A stretch of DNA of 64,000 bases from Microbotryum silenes-acaulis. Its lineage: Eukaryota > Basidiomycota > Microbotryomycetes > Microbotryales > Microbotryaceae. The translations under genes were made by a program, and so were the position numbers. Shown here one piece after another: positions 35,068 to 49,988 of this stretch. The notes under the pieces are model-generated. The model was not told the DNA's origin and searched no databases. It was given only the letters and a program-made list of their open reading frames with translations. Positions within the stretch are counted from its first letter, which is position 1, and each line of letters starts with the position of its first letter. Location: the NCBI GenBank assembly GCA_003665825.1, contig QPFY01000007.1:1240001-1304000 (forward strand). The letters are read 5' to 3'.

Positions 35068-38000
35068 CTACCGCGTCGCTCCGGGTGCTCCTCTCCTCCC
35101 TTGACCACCGGCACCAGGATATACATCCGCCACTCCCGTACCCGACGTCGATGCCGTCCCCGCTTCGACGTCCCCGCCCGATCCCTGACTAGCCCCGGAC
35201 CCGAACCCCAACCAACTCAAGAAACCACCACCTCTCCCTTCTTCGGCATTCGAAGTAGATCCGGGGAACCCGACGTTCATTGGCAACTGACCAAACGGCG
35301 TCGGACTACCCCTCGACGTTGCCAAGGGGGTGTTGTACGTCCTCGAAGGAAAGAACGCCCCCTGTTGCGTCGGGTGGTACGATTGACTTGGGTGGAAATA
35401 ACCCCCACCACCCTGCGTCGTCACACCGCCGCTACTCCTCCCCCCCGAATTGGCGAACGCATCTTCGAGGATCGTCTCCGCCACCCCAGGTGCATACATG
35501 TGCGGATCGATCGGATGATACGCCGGTGGATCTTGCGCCGCTGCCGCTGCCGCTATCCCAACCCTGCCCAGACCTTGACTTGATTCTCCGCCTGATCCAC
35601 CGCCCTCTTCGGACGTCGATCTCGACCCGTACGTCGAATGCGATGTCGTCGAACCGATCTCGTCATCGTCCATCGACGGACTGCGGGGTGGCGGTGTGCT
35701 GGGGAAGCGATGCATCGAGTGGAGACTGATGTCCAACAAACCCGGTGTGGGAGGGTTGTGCAACCGAGCGCGTTCTTCGTTGTCCTGATCCTGATCGGGG
35801 TGAAGCGAGCGTTCAGAGTCCTCGATGAGAGCGAGGGGCGATCGACGCCCGGCTTCAATATCGTACGAATGCGACGACGATGATTGGTGCGAGAGGTTCC
35901 TTGAATGTCGCAACGGCGAAGGTCGAACGGGTTGAGCCGGTCGCGTCGGGGACCCCAGAGCCGCGGCCGCCCCAGCGGCCGTCGAAGGATGGCCACCACT
36001 GACGGTCGAAGCCGAGCCCGCCGACAACTCAGCACCACCGGCCGCCCCGTTTCTCCTCGACGAATGCTGCCTTCTTCCACTCGGCCGCGAACCAGCTTGC
36101 ACGCGCGACGAAGGTCCCGTCCCGCTACTCCCCCCCGTGAACCCACTCAACAAACCCCGCGCAGCCTGTTGTTGTTGCTGCTGTGCAACCGCACTTTCCA
36201 AGAGGATGCTCCCCCGCTCGCTCCCGTAAGCGGGGGGAGGTGCGAGCGTGCCCATCATCGGCGCCAACCCCCATTTCTTGACATTGGCCTCGATGAACAC
36301 AAATCCAGCCTGTCCGAGGTTGACGTGGACCGTGCAGGGCCCGTCGGCGCCGACGGTCGGGAACAGGTTGTGGCGCGTCAGGCCCGTGTAGGCGTCTTCG
36401 AGTTTCTTGCCGTTGCGGGTGAAGAAGACGGTGCCGCTGCGGGGGCGGTAGCCAATGCCGAGAACGTCGCCTTCCCGTAATGGTGGGCCGTACGAAGTCG
36501 CGGTGAAGGGGTACGAATGCGATTTGAAGCCGTCCGCGGAGAGGTAGCCGACCGAGTATTTGCTGGCGCCTGTGGTAGGATGCGAATGCATCGAGGCCAG
36601 AAACAAGCGTCAGCAGCCGACTCGCGTGTAATACCACGGGATCTCCACACTGACTGACCTGGCATTCTGAACGAAGGGTAAGGCTTGGTCGCGAGGCCCA
36701 GGGCGACGTTCGTCCCCTCGGGTTTCTCGTACATCTTGCATTCCCAGTAGTAGACTTCGTTGATCTTGGGCAGCGGCAAATTGCTCTGCACACAACACCC
36801 TCCCCCTTCCTCGGGCGCCATGCCGACGCCGTCGGAAAGGAACGTGATCTCGGTGCGCGATTGCACAATCAAGGCCGGGTTCGACTCATAGTCGGGTTCA
36901 AACGACCACGCCGAGATGCCCTTTTCTTGGATCGAGAGGAACTGCGAAAGCGTAATGTCCGTCGGTTGAGAGTTGGGTGGGTACTGCGTTTGCCAGACTA
37001 TTAAAAAAGTCTCCCGATGCGTCAGTATCAGCAGCAGCGAGGGCTAATCGGAGGAAATCCGTCGGCCCACAAAGGTTCCCTCACTCACCTTTGGCCCTCG
37101 TGTACCCGATCCCGACGTTCTCGTCAACGTCCTCCAACCACCGCTGTTCTATGCCCGCGACGTCGGCTTCGGCCTCCCACCGGTCCTCGTGTTCGAGGTT
37201 CGTCGGTCCGCCTTCGCCGAGCGGGAGGGCGATCGCGCCTCGTCTTCGACGGACGAGGATCAGAAAGACGAGAAAGACGAGCAGCGAGAAGAGCAGCGAC
37301 GTGAGCAGGATCAACAGCGGGAGTAGAAGTCGCAAAGGCTGTGAGGCATCGGCAGGGACCATTGTGTGGAAGATTACACGCAGGGAGGATGGAAGCAGAT
37401 CGTCGAAGAAGGAATGGTGGGATCGGATCGGTAGGGATATCCAATTTGGGGCGGGGCGAGACCGAGACCGAGTCCGAGACAGGCGCACGCGCGCGCGGAC
37501 GGGGTTGGGAAGGGTGCGTAGGGGGGGGTGGGGGAGCAGACGAGTAGTGGCTGGCGTCAGTCATCGTAATCGGACACGGCGAGATCCGACCACACACAAG
37601 GTCACTCACATCTTCCAGCTGACCGTCCCCGGGCATCTGGGGCGATTCGGGGTCGGACGGAATCGTGGGCAGGTCCGACGAGAGGGGAAGCGACGCGGTG
37701 CCACTGCCACTCGCCTCCCAGCCCCAGCCCCGCGCATTACTGAGCCCGGCTCCACCACCACTACCACCGCCACGCTGGCGACTCGCCGCCGCCGCACCAT
37801 TGCTCCTCCACTGTGCATCGTCAAACAGTTGTTGCTGTCGTTGTCGGAGGTACTCGACCGCTTCCTTTTGGCGTGCCAGGATCTGCGTCTTGTCCGAGCT
37901 GCTGGCCTGACCCTGCTGCTGCCGCTGCTGCTGATGCTGATCGCCCGAGGCGGCGGCGTTGACGTTGACGTTGACGTTGACGCGGCCTCGGCTTCGGCCA

Positions 38001-38119
38001 CTGCCATCATTCGTGTAGGGCCGCGTGTTCCATGTTGACAACATATCCTGACTCTTGTCGTCCGAGTGGTCGTGATTGATCACTCTTCTCCGTCGACCCG
38101 TCGTCACAGTAGGCGCCAT
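35068..38119 (-). CDS. SSH4: SPRY-domain membrane protein, Ssh4/Ear1-like Rsp5 adaptor
   Basis: Ssh4/Ear1 proteins sit in endosomal or vacuolar membranes and recruit the Rsp5 ubiquitin ligase to membrane cargo. Exons 38119-37610, 37338-37089, 36997-36659, 36569-35068 give 866 residues. Order: about 170-residue N-terminal region (Gln-rich, with a VNVNVNVN run and an EAVEYLRQRQQQLFDD helix); one membrane span (PLRLLLPLLILLTSLLFSLL and on to VFLILVRRRR, starting near residue 171); then the SPRY domain (ISAWSFEPDYESNPALIVQS, YYWECKMYEKPEGTNVALGL, KYSVGYLSADGFKSHSY, DVLGIGYRPRSGTVFFTRNG, NLFPTVGADG); then a disordered Ser-rich tail with PPAY motifs (PPPAYGS, PPAYHP) that fit Rsp5 WW-domain ligands. 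The last residues are Gly-rich. Yeast homologues lack so long an N-terminus, so exon 1 is the least certain part. Confidence 0.8.
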
Positions 38120-38463
38120 GCTCGCCCGCGTTCACACGACTTTGCTAGTAGATGGTTGGGCCCGGAGGGAGGATGAGCAAACCTGGACCGGAGAGCGCGA
38201 GGCGTCGGGGCGGGAAGAAAGGCGGGCCGGCGCGTTAGCGCCGGCGTTTGTGGGCAATGGCGACCCATTAGGTCAAGCTAAGGAGCGAATTCGCTCGGTT
38301 TCTAATGTGAGCCTGCAATCGCCCATTTGTCATGTCTCACTTTTTGGGTCGCGCGCCCCCGCGCGTCAGTAATTACCAAAAGTCATTCGGCGTGTGTTCC
38401 ATACCGAGATTCGATACGGTGGGTGGGCTGGGGGTAAATTCACAACCCCGTACGGGCGGCTTG
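38120..38463. other. Intergenic, upstream of the SSH4-like gene
   Basis: 344 bp with no gene; it should hold the promoter of the minus-strand SSH4-like gene. Confidence 0.5.
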
Positions 38464-38842
38464 TAAGGTTCTTGCCTAAGGCTCTTGCCTTACAGAAGGT
38501 AGCGAGGACGGTCGCAGATCGAAGTCGGGCAATTTGCGCAAAACAAACATAGGCGACAGGGCTTAATCCCCTTGGAGCCCTCGGGGTCTACCGCCCGAGA
38601 TAGGGACGAAACAGAGAAGCCCCAACAGCTGACCGGAGGACTTCGAGGGGGAAGGGACATCGGCGCACGGGCCTCGGCCTGGCTCAAGCGGGAAGCCCTT
38701 CAAGTTGTTCCCCATCTTCGAGTCTCTTTCTCTCTCTTGGTAGTTAGCTTCTAGCTGAAACCCAGTATAGGAGTTTAACAAGTACTTCCACGGTTCCCGA
38801 TCTACGACTGTCCTCGCTACCTTCTGTAAGGCAAGAACCTTA
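38464..38842. mobile_element. MITE-like element with terminal inverted repeats
   Basis: The left end (38464-38509) and right end (38810-38842) are inverted copies: the right end reversed reads AAGGTTCTTGCCTTACAGAA followed by GGTAGCGAGGAC. The left end has the same with a 13-bp internal duplication (CTTGCCTAAGGCTCTTGCCT). Imperfect similarity continues inward (GATCTGCGACCGTCCTC versus GATCTACGACTGTCCTC). It is about 379 bp, has no coding capacity and has TA at both outer edges. I infer a non-autonomous DNA transposon; the superfamily is undetermined. Confidence 0.65.
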
Positions 38843-39030
38843 TAACTTGAAGGCGGCTCGGGGCCAATCGGAAAAGTCTACATTTTTTCCTACAAGAACA
38901 AGAGGACTGCGGACAAAAAAGGTAATGAGACAAAAGCGCCAGGTACTTCTGGCCAAAACGGACCTCAAAATATATCCCTGTAGCGATACCAAGTCCGACT
39001 ATTTCATCGCATCTATCCGTCACTTCGAGC

Positions 39031-40224
39031 TACATAGCCAGAAATGGGTGCCCAGCACTCCCGGCCTCAGACCCCCTCAGACCCCCTCAGACCCCCTCAG
39101 CCGGGAAACTTTTCCAACATCGTGAATCAGACCACCTCGGCCTGATCTCAGCCTGGCTCAGACTGCAATCAGAGAGCGAAAAAAACTTAGAGCGAGTGAT
39201 GTATTATACTGAATTCAGTATGAGGGTGCAGTCTGGCGTATTATGTGGTGAGATCAAGCTGCGATTCGACGGAGATTAGGCTGGCCACGCGCGGAAGGGG
39301 CCTGGCGCGCTCGAGATCTGTCTGAGGTGTTATCATCGTCCTTCCATCTACTTTTTCCGTAGGCCAAAGAGGTAACATGAATTGGGGGCAATACGATGAA
39401 CAATTTCTTCAATACAAAACGAACGAAAACGAAAAACGCTCAAAACGCACAAAAACAGAAATGCGCATAGTTCGTTATTAGCCCGCGCGCGTAAAGGGGT
39501 AATTCAATCTAGTCTCGGAAAATCAATCTGGTCTAAAACACGTACGTCTATTCGCAACACGTCTGTAGCCGGGCCTGGACAGAGTTCGGGGTCACGCTGT
39601 GAGATGATGAGTGAACGATGGAGCTAAACCTATCAATAGGAACGAAAAGATTGAGTGCGCATATCAGCACCGCCAATAGACAGAGAGGAGAGCACATCGT
39701 AGTCGTACCTACCCAGGGAGAAGACCTTGAAACCCCTGAAAACTCCAGTCCGATTGTTGGTTCACCTCACCCTGGGGTTGATGGTTCAGGGTTGACTCAG
39801 ACGCACGCGTGAGGATCCGGAGCGGGCTCCAGGCGGGCACAGGAGACCTCGGTGCGCGCCGGCGCTCTCTCTGAGATCGGTCTGGGCTTGTCCGGAACTG
39901 CAGCGCGCGACGAGCGCGCTCTGACTTTGAGCTGAGCCCGGGCAGGAGTCCCCCTTTGTGCCTGCAAAGAGTGAATACTTTATGATTATGCACAGAGTTC
40001 AGTCTGAGCGAGTCTGATATGGTGATTACTTTATGATTAACCACTAAGCTCAGTCTGAGCGAGCATAATTTGGTGATCACAGCAAGTGTAGCGGGGCACT
40101 GTCTGAATTGCGCGGGCTCTCGCTCTGAGTCGCTCAGAACCGTCTGAGATTGGTCTGAGATCGCGCTGAGCGGGTCTGAGGGGGTCTGAGGCCGGGAGCG
40201 CTGGGCACCCATTTCGGCTATGTA
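39031..40224. mobile_element. Non-autonomous DNA transposon with ~50-bp inverted ends
   Basis: The left end reads TACATAGCCAGAAATGGGTG then CCCAGCACTCCCGGCCTCAG. The right end, reversed, reads TACATAGCCGAAATGGGTGC then CCAGCGCTCCCGGCCTCAG, and the match continues through the CAGACCCC repeats. TA sits at both edges, possibly a TA target duplication. Inside, the left end has CAGACCCCCT three times in tandem. The right part is dense in TCTGAG and has two tandem ~50-bp units containing ACTTTATGATTA and CAGTCTGAGCGAG (39977-40073). There is no transposase frame. A LINE-A tail (39332-39405) has inserted into it. Confidence 0.7.
39332..39405 (+). mobile_element. LINE-A 3' tail fragment
   Basis: About 75 bp matching the last part of LINE-A: TGTTATCATCGTC, CTTTTTCCGTAGGCCAAA, then ATGAATTGGGGGCAATACGA. 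It is followed by an A-rich stretch with repeated AAAACG. Extremely 5' truncated copy nested in the inverted-repeat element. Confidence 0.7.
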
Positions 40225-40540
40225 AGAGCTAGGCTTCGCTTCGACCTTCGATTGCCGACTATCCCGAAAAATTCTGGGCTACCATACAATTAATGCCGGT
40301 CTTGATATCTATTATATAAAAGTGAAAATAAACATAAAAATAAGACCACCTCGTCCGCAGTGTCGAAGATTCGAACGGACGCCCTTTTTCAAGTGAGCGG
40401 AGCAACCAACAAGGTCAATTCTTAACAAGAGGAACATACTCTACAAAGATCAGACGGCAAGAGTATCTACTCTTGTGCATGTGGGCAATTGAGGACGAGA
40501 AATGCTTTGGGACTGCGGCGGCAAGAACGTAGACCAATCA
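40225..40540. other. AT-richer spacer without a gene
   Basis: 316 bp, locally AT-rich (TATTATATAAAAGTGAAAAT at about 40310), with no open frame of interest. Confidence 0.5.
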
Positions 40541-40700
40541 GGGGGAACATGAACTGGGGGCAATATGATGAACAAGTTCTACAAAAAAAAAAAACTCGTG
40601 ACCGATGCGGCGGCGGCCACTCGGATATCGGATCCCAACACTTGATTATTATTTTTTGTAGAACTTGTTCATCATATTGCCCCCAGTTCATGTTCCCCCT
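40541..40700. repeat. Two LINE-A tails, tail to tail
   Basis: The + copy at 40541-40594 ends in 12 A. A - copy at 40652-40700 is its near-perfect inverse (GTAGAACTTGTTCATCATAT onward). 57 bp of unrelated sequence separate them. Each consists only of the terminal ~45 bp of LINE-A plus its A-tail, making a large palindrome just before the LINE-C copy. Confidence 0.8.
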
Positions 40701-43114
40701 ATGGACCCAGCTCGTGGCGAGCCGACGAACGCACGCCGGTCTCTGCTCGACCCTATTCGCGCAGCGAAATGCTACGATGACGACCGCTCGGACCCTACGT
40801 TCGGTCGTCGGCTGCCTCGTCAAGCGAGAGTGGCGCTTGACGAGCCCTTCACCCTCCTCGAGGTTGAAGCGGCGTTGAAGAAGACGGATTCGGGGCGATC
40901 ACCGGGGCCCTCGGGCATTCCGTACGAGCTCTTCAAGGCGCTGCCAACCTACTTTGCTCCCAAGCTGTTGGACTTGTTCAACTCGATTTGGGAGGGCGGC
41001 AAAATGACGGCGTCCTTGGCAGAGGGGCTGGTGCGGCTCTTGCCCAAGAATAAACCGGGGGCCAATCTGAAATCACTAGGGGCATACCGACCGATCACAC
41101 TGCGCGAGACGACCTACAAGGTCCTCAGCAAGGTCTTGGTGGCGCGACTCAATGGGGTGCTCGGCGAGCTTTTGCCGCCGGCGCAACACGGTTTCATGCC
41201 ATCAAGACGTTCAGCGGACGCGGGAAGTCATCTCACTCTCCTTCTCGAAAAACTCAAGTCGCTAGGCACTGAAGTTTTCCCCGAGGGCGCCCTCTTGTCT
41301 TTGGATCAGCAGAGCGCGTACGATCGGGTCGATCACGCCTGGATCTTCGAGGTCTTTGAGGCCTTTGGGTTCGGCGAGCGTTTCATCTCGCTGCTGCGCG
41401 CTCTACGATCCCGAGACTCTGGGGGTGCGCTACCTTGTCAATGGGTTCCCCACGGACTTGGTGCGGTTGCTGTGTGGTCTCGGTCAGGGGGATCCCCTCT
41501 CGTGCCCGGTTTGGAACATCACGTTCCAGCCCTTCCTCGACGCCCTCGTGCGGCGCGGGATCGCGCTCGACCTGCAGAAGGTGTGGCCAGGAGGGCCGCG
41601 TGCGCAGCTTACGCATCTGGCGTTTGCCGATGATGCTGTGGTGGTGGTGGAGTCACCGGCGGCATTGTCGAAGCTGCAAACGCTGTCGCAGACGTGGTAC
41701 GAGGCAACCAACGGGAAGACCAACACGGACAAGACGCTGGTGCTACCACTCGGACCGAACTGGCTTCGGGACGAGACTGCGCAGGCGCTGCCAACGGTGC
41801 AGGAGGGGGAGAGCTTCAAGTGGTGCGGCTATGCCTTCTTTCGCCACAGTGACTCGAAACTGTTTTGGACCCATGTTCTTGACAGGATCAAGGCCAAGGC
41901 CCGCGCCGCTGGAGACCGGACACTTTCGCCGAGTGGGAAGGTTTTCTATGTCAACGCTCACATCATCTCGACGGTCCTCCACGTGCTGTCCTTCGACATA
42001 CCGCCTCAATGGTTCATTAAGGCGGCGGAAACGGCACTTACGGATTTTGTCTGGGGAGGAGCAGGGCGAAATACCGTCGCTCGCGATTTCGTGTTCCAGG
42101 CTCGGGAGGACGGTGGCTTGGGCTTGATTTCGATCGGCGACATCGTTCATTCGGTGGCGCTTCGATTTTGGGATGCTGTGGCGGGCTCGGACGAGGCGAT
42201 CTGGGCGCCCCTAGCTCGCGAGAGCTGGAGGTCCCTCGTCGCTGCGACCCGCGATTTCAGTCCGTGGGGGTTCTTCAGCAGCACGGCTCGGGTTGAGAAG
42301 CTGTATCGCGACTCGACGCGTTGGGGGGCAGTCGTTGCAGCGGCCAGGGTCACAGTTCCAACCATCAAGTCCGAACTCCTTACGCTCCCCGAATTGCTTT
42401 CGCTTCCGCCTCGCCTCCCTTCACTCTATGCTGAAGGTGCCAAGCACGCATATGACGATGCGGACGCAGTGGCGAAGTTTGCGCAGATCGCGGACCTGTA
42501 CTGGAGGGACGAAGGGAAGGGATGGGCTCTGGTTGGTCATCGACGCGGGTTCTGGCAGCACTCTAAGGAACCCGCCCTACAGCACGAGCACGTGTGGTCG
42601 CGCGTGGGTCAGTTGCTCAAGGCGAAAGCCTTGCTGCCCAAGACCGCGTTGCGACCTGCTCGGATACCTCTCAAGGAGGCTCCCCGTCCTCGGTGCTTCA
42701 ACTTCTTTAGGCTCTCCCGACCTTTTACGATTCGCAAGCTTCGTCGGCTTGTGAACAAGGTGCGGTTCCCAGGGAGGGAGGATCGTGTCAAGCGTTTCCG
42801 TGATGGGACTTCTCAGAGCGATAGGAAGCGCTTCTGGAGATGGCTTCATGACCGGTTCGCGTCTGCTGTGGAGCAGGACACCCACTGGCGGCTCATGTAC
42901 GACGTGACGCCGACGCGCAAGAGGCAGCATACTCAGGGTCATGCCTCTTCGCCGACGTGTGTGTTCTGTGGCAACGATGCAGCGGTCATCGAGACGGTGT
43001 CGCACTACTTTTTCGAGTGCGCGTACTCGACCAGCTTCTGGGGCGGGGTGCTGCGCATTCTGTTCGACAAGCTCGGCATCGAGGATACCGACGTCGATCC
43101 GTCGACGTTCACTC

Positions 43115-43119
43115 CGGAG
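43115..43119. repeat. Target-site duplication CGGAG, left
   Basis: CGGAG immediately before the 5' LTR; the same five bases follow the 3' LTR at 48143-48147. Confidence 0.85.
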
Positions 43120-43334
43120 AGTTGGTGTGTTGGGAATGAGGGTTAGGAATGGCGCGTTCATTGGTAATCTGTTTAGAAGCGCTCGTCTGTTTAGTGAAGC
43201 CTGGCGATGCGCACCAACCGTTGTCTTCTCTCCACGGTTGGATTACACGCTCGTCAGGTACGCATGTTTAGCTTCACAGCCACTTTCGTTGCAATTAACT
43301 GACGGTTGGATTACACGCTCGTCAGTCTCTTATT
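43120..43334 (+). repeat. 5' LTR of the copia element
   Basis: Begins AGTTGGTGTGTTGGGAATGA and ends GTCAGTCTCTTATT. The boundaries are set by the target duplication on the outside and the primer-binding site on the inside. It lacks the usual TG...CA termini; a TGTTGGGAATG stretch typical of copia LTR starts lies 8 bp inside. It contains two copies of ACGGTTGGATTACACGCTCG (around 43239 and 43303). Confidence 0.88.
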
Positions 43335-43399
43335 TGGTAGCGTCTGTATTGCCGCAAGGCACAGATCCGCACGCAGAAAAGACGCAGCGCGTATCCAAG

Positions 43400-48142
<4,743 letters not shown>

Positions 48143-48147
48143 CGGAG
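48143..48147. repeat. Target-site duplication CGGAG, right
   Basis: Matches 43115-43119. Removing the element and one CGGAG copy leaves the LINE-C frame continuous. Confidence 0.85.
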
Positions 48148-49939
48148 CAGCTGACTATGGGTCTCCCCCTTTTACGGGGTCGTGGGAGAACGACCTCGAA
48201 ATGGATGTGGGTTCGGCTGGCTTGCGCGATCGGCTTCCAGCGGCTGCACCTGCTCCGCTGGCGCGTTCATCAGCGGTTCGAGCTGGACAAGGTCGTGGCC
48301 CCTCCCTCGCTCCTCAGTGCGCTCAGAGCGTTCGAGCGAGATTTTCTCTCTCGAGCGGGCTTTGTGCCTGGGGCTCGAGATTGGGAGGTGTGATGACCGA
48401 GTTAAGTCCTTCCTTCCCATTTTCCTCCCTTCTTTTTCGGAGGTCGACTTTTCTTTCAGAAGCTGACTGTCTTGAAACTTGTTGCGCAGTGGAAGGCTGC
48501 GCACCTCTCTCTCTCTCTCTACTTTGCGCAGTAGCGGTTTTCGTTCTTGGATGGATCGGCAAGCCGGGTCGATCGTCTTTGCGTTGGAGGCTTTGTGAAG
48601 TTTCCCCTCTCCTGTCCCCCCTTTTTCCCTTCCCTTCCTCTTCTCGTTCCTGTTGCTCAGTTGTTGACTACGCTTCAGCCACTTCTCTCCTTTTACTCCT
48701 AAGCCGTGTGTTGGATTCCGTCGAATGGTTCGTTCGTTCGCGTTGGTCAAGATCTACGGCATGGCTCGGGAAGAAAGGTCGCTCGTTCTTGTTCAATATC
48801 CTCGCGTCAAGGCGAGGCTCGTTTTGTTGTATTGGATCGCTTTTCGCTCGGCCCCGACGGCTCAACAGCCAGCACTCGAGACTCAGCCAAGGGAGGACAT
48901 CAGGCGCTGTCGGGGTGACGAGTAGCTGGGGCTTGGCTGCGGCCTGTTAGTCCCTGGGGACCTCTATCTCTGGCTTCGACCCCCTCCCTTGGCCCCTCGG
49001 GTGTGTTCCCCTCCTCTCTGTCTTAGTATTCCTGGTTCTCCGTGTTTCCAGTCGTGACTTTTTGTATATTCTCCCCCTTTCCTTCTCTAGGCGCTCTTGC
49101 CTGGTTTTCGAGTATCTTCGCTCCCACTCTTGGGACCTGAAGCGGCAGCAGTACTCACCGCCCGTTGGAGTCCGCGTTAGGTGCTCGGCGGGTTTTGATC
49201 TGCGCAGCGCTCTTTGCGCGCAGGGGTTTGACTTTCACCCAACTGCTTGCCATCGTTGCTTTATAACCTCTTTTAGCTCTTTTTGTAGCGGTCCCAGCCA
49301 ACCCGAAGGATTGCAATTTATGAGCCCCATTCCAAAAAAAAAAAAAAAAAAAAAAAAGGCCTACGGAAAAACTAGATGGAAGTCGACGATGATAACACAA
49401 ACCGCCCGCAAGATGCGAGAAACGGGCCGGTGTCCACTAATCCGATACTTGGGATTCAAGTGCCCCAGCCAAGCGGTTGCTCCCCCCCAGGAGACGAATG
49501 AGAGAGAGAAGGAGAGAGAGAGAGAAAGAGAAAGAGTAATAAAACGATTTACTAACGACAAGAGGCCCACCCCGCACCCACTTCCCAACTCGGTCGAGAC
49601 AAAGACAGGAGAGCGACTACGCAACTACCCTGACCCACGAAGCCCCAAGTCTATGCTCGGTCACAGCAAGACGCGGTGGAGGCCCCTCAAAACCTCCACC
49701 TCAGCAGTCCCTGGCCCCTCAAAGCCGACTTTCTGCCTGTGTCTGCTGATCCCTCCCTTGACTCAGAACCCCGAAGCCAAAGAGCGCGAGCCACCGTCGA
49801 GTCAATCCCAAATCGCGAGCCACCGTCGAGTCAATCCCAAATCGCGAGCCGGTCCATGAGCAACGAAAGCAGACCTGTAATAGATGAAAGATGAAAGCAA
49901 GATATTTAGTATACAGTTTTGGAAGAGGAAGTGTGATGT

Positions 49940-49959
49940 GGTGTGTGTGTGTGTGTGTG
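49940..49959. repeat. GT microsatellite in the LINE-A 3' UTR
   Basis: GTGTGTGT run; the same run is at 59320-59338 in LINE-A copy 2. Confidence 0.85.
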
Positions 49960-49988
49960 GGATGGTGGGGGGAAATCGAACCCAGCCT

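Noticed and set aside
43128..43138. LTR start at TGTTGGGAATG (canonical TG start)
   Set aside because: That start leaves TGGTG as the 5-bp flank, which does not follow the 3' LTR; CGGAG flanks both ends if the LTR starts at 43120, and both LTRs share the 8 bases before TGTTGGG.
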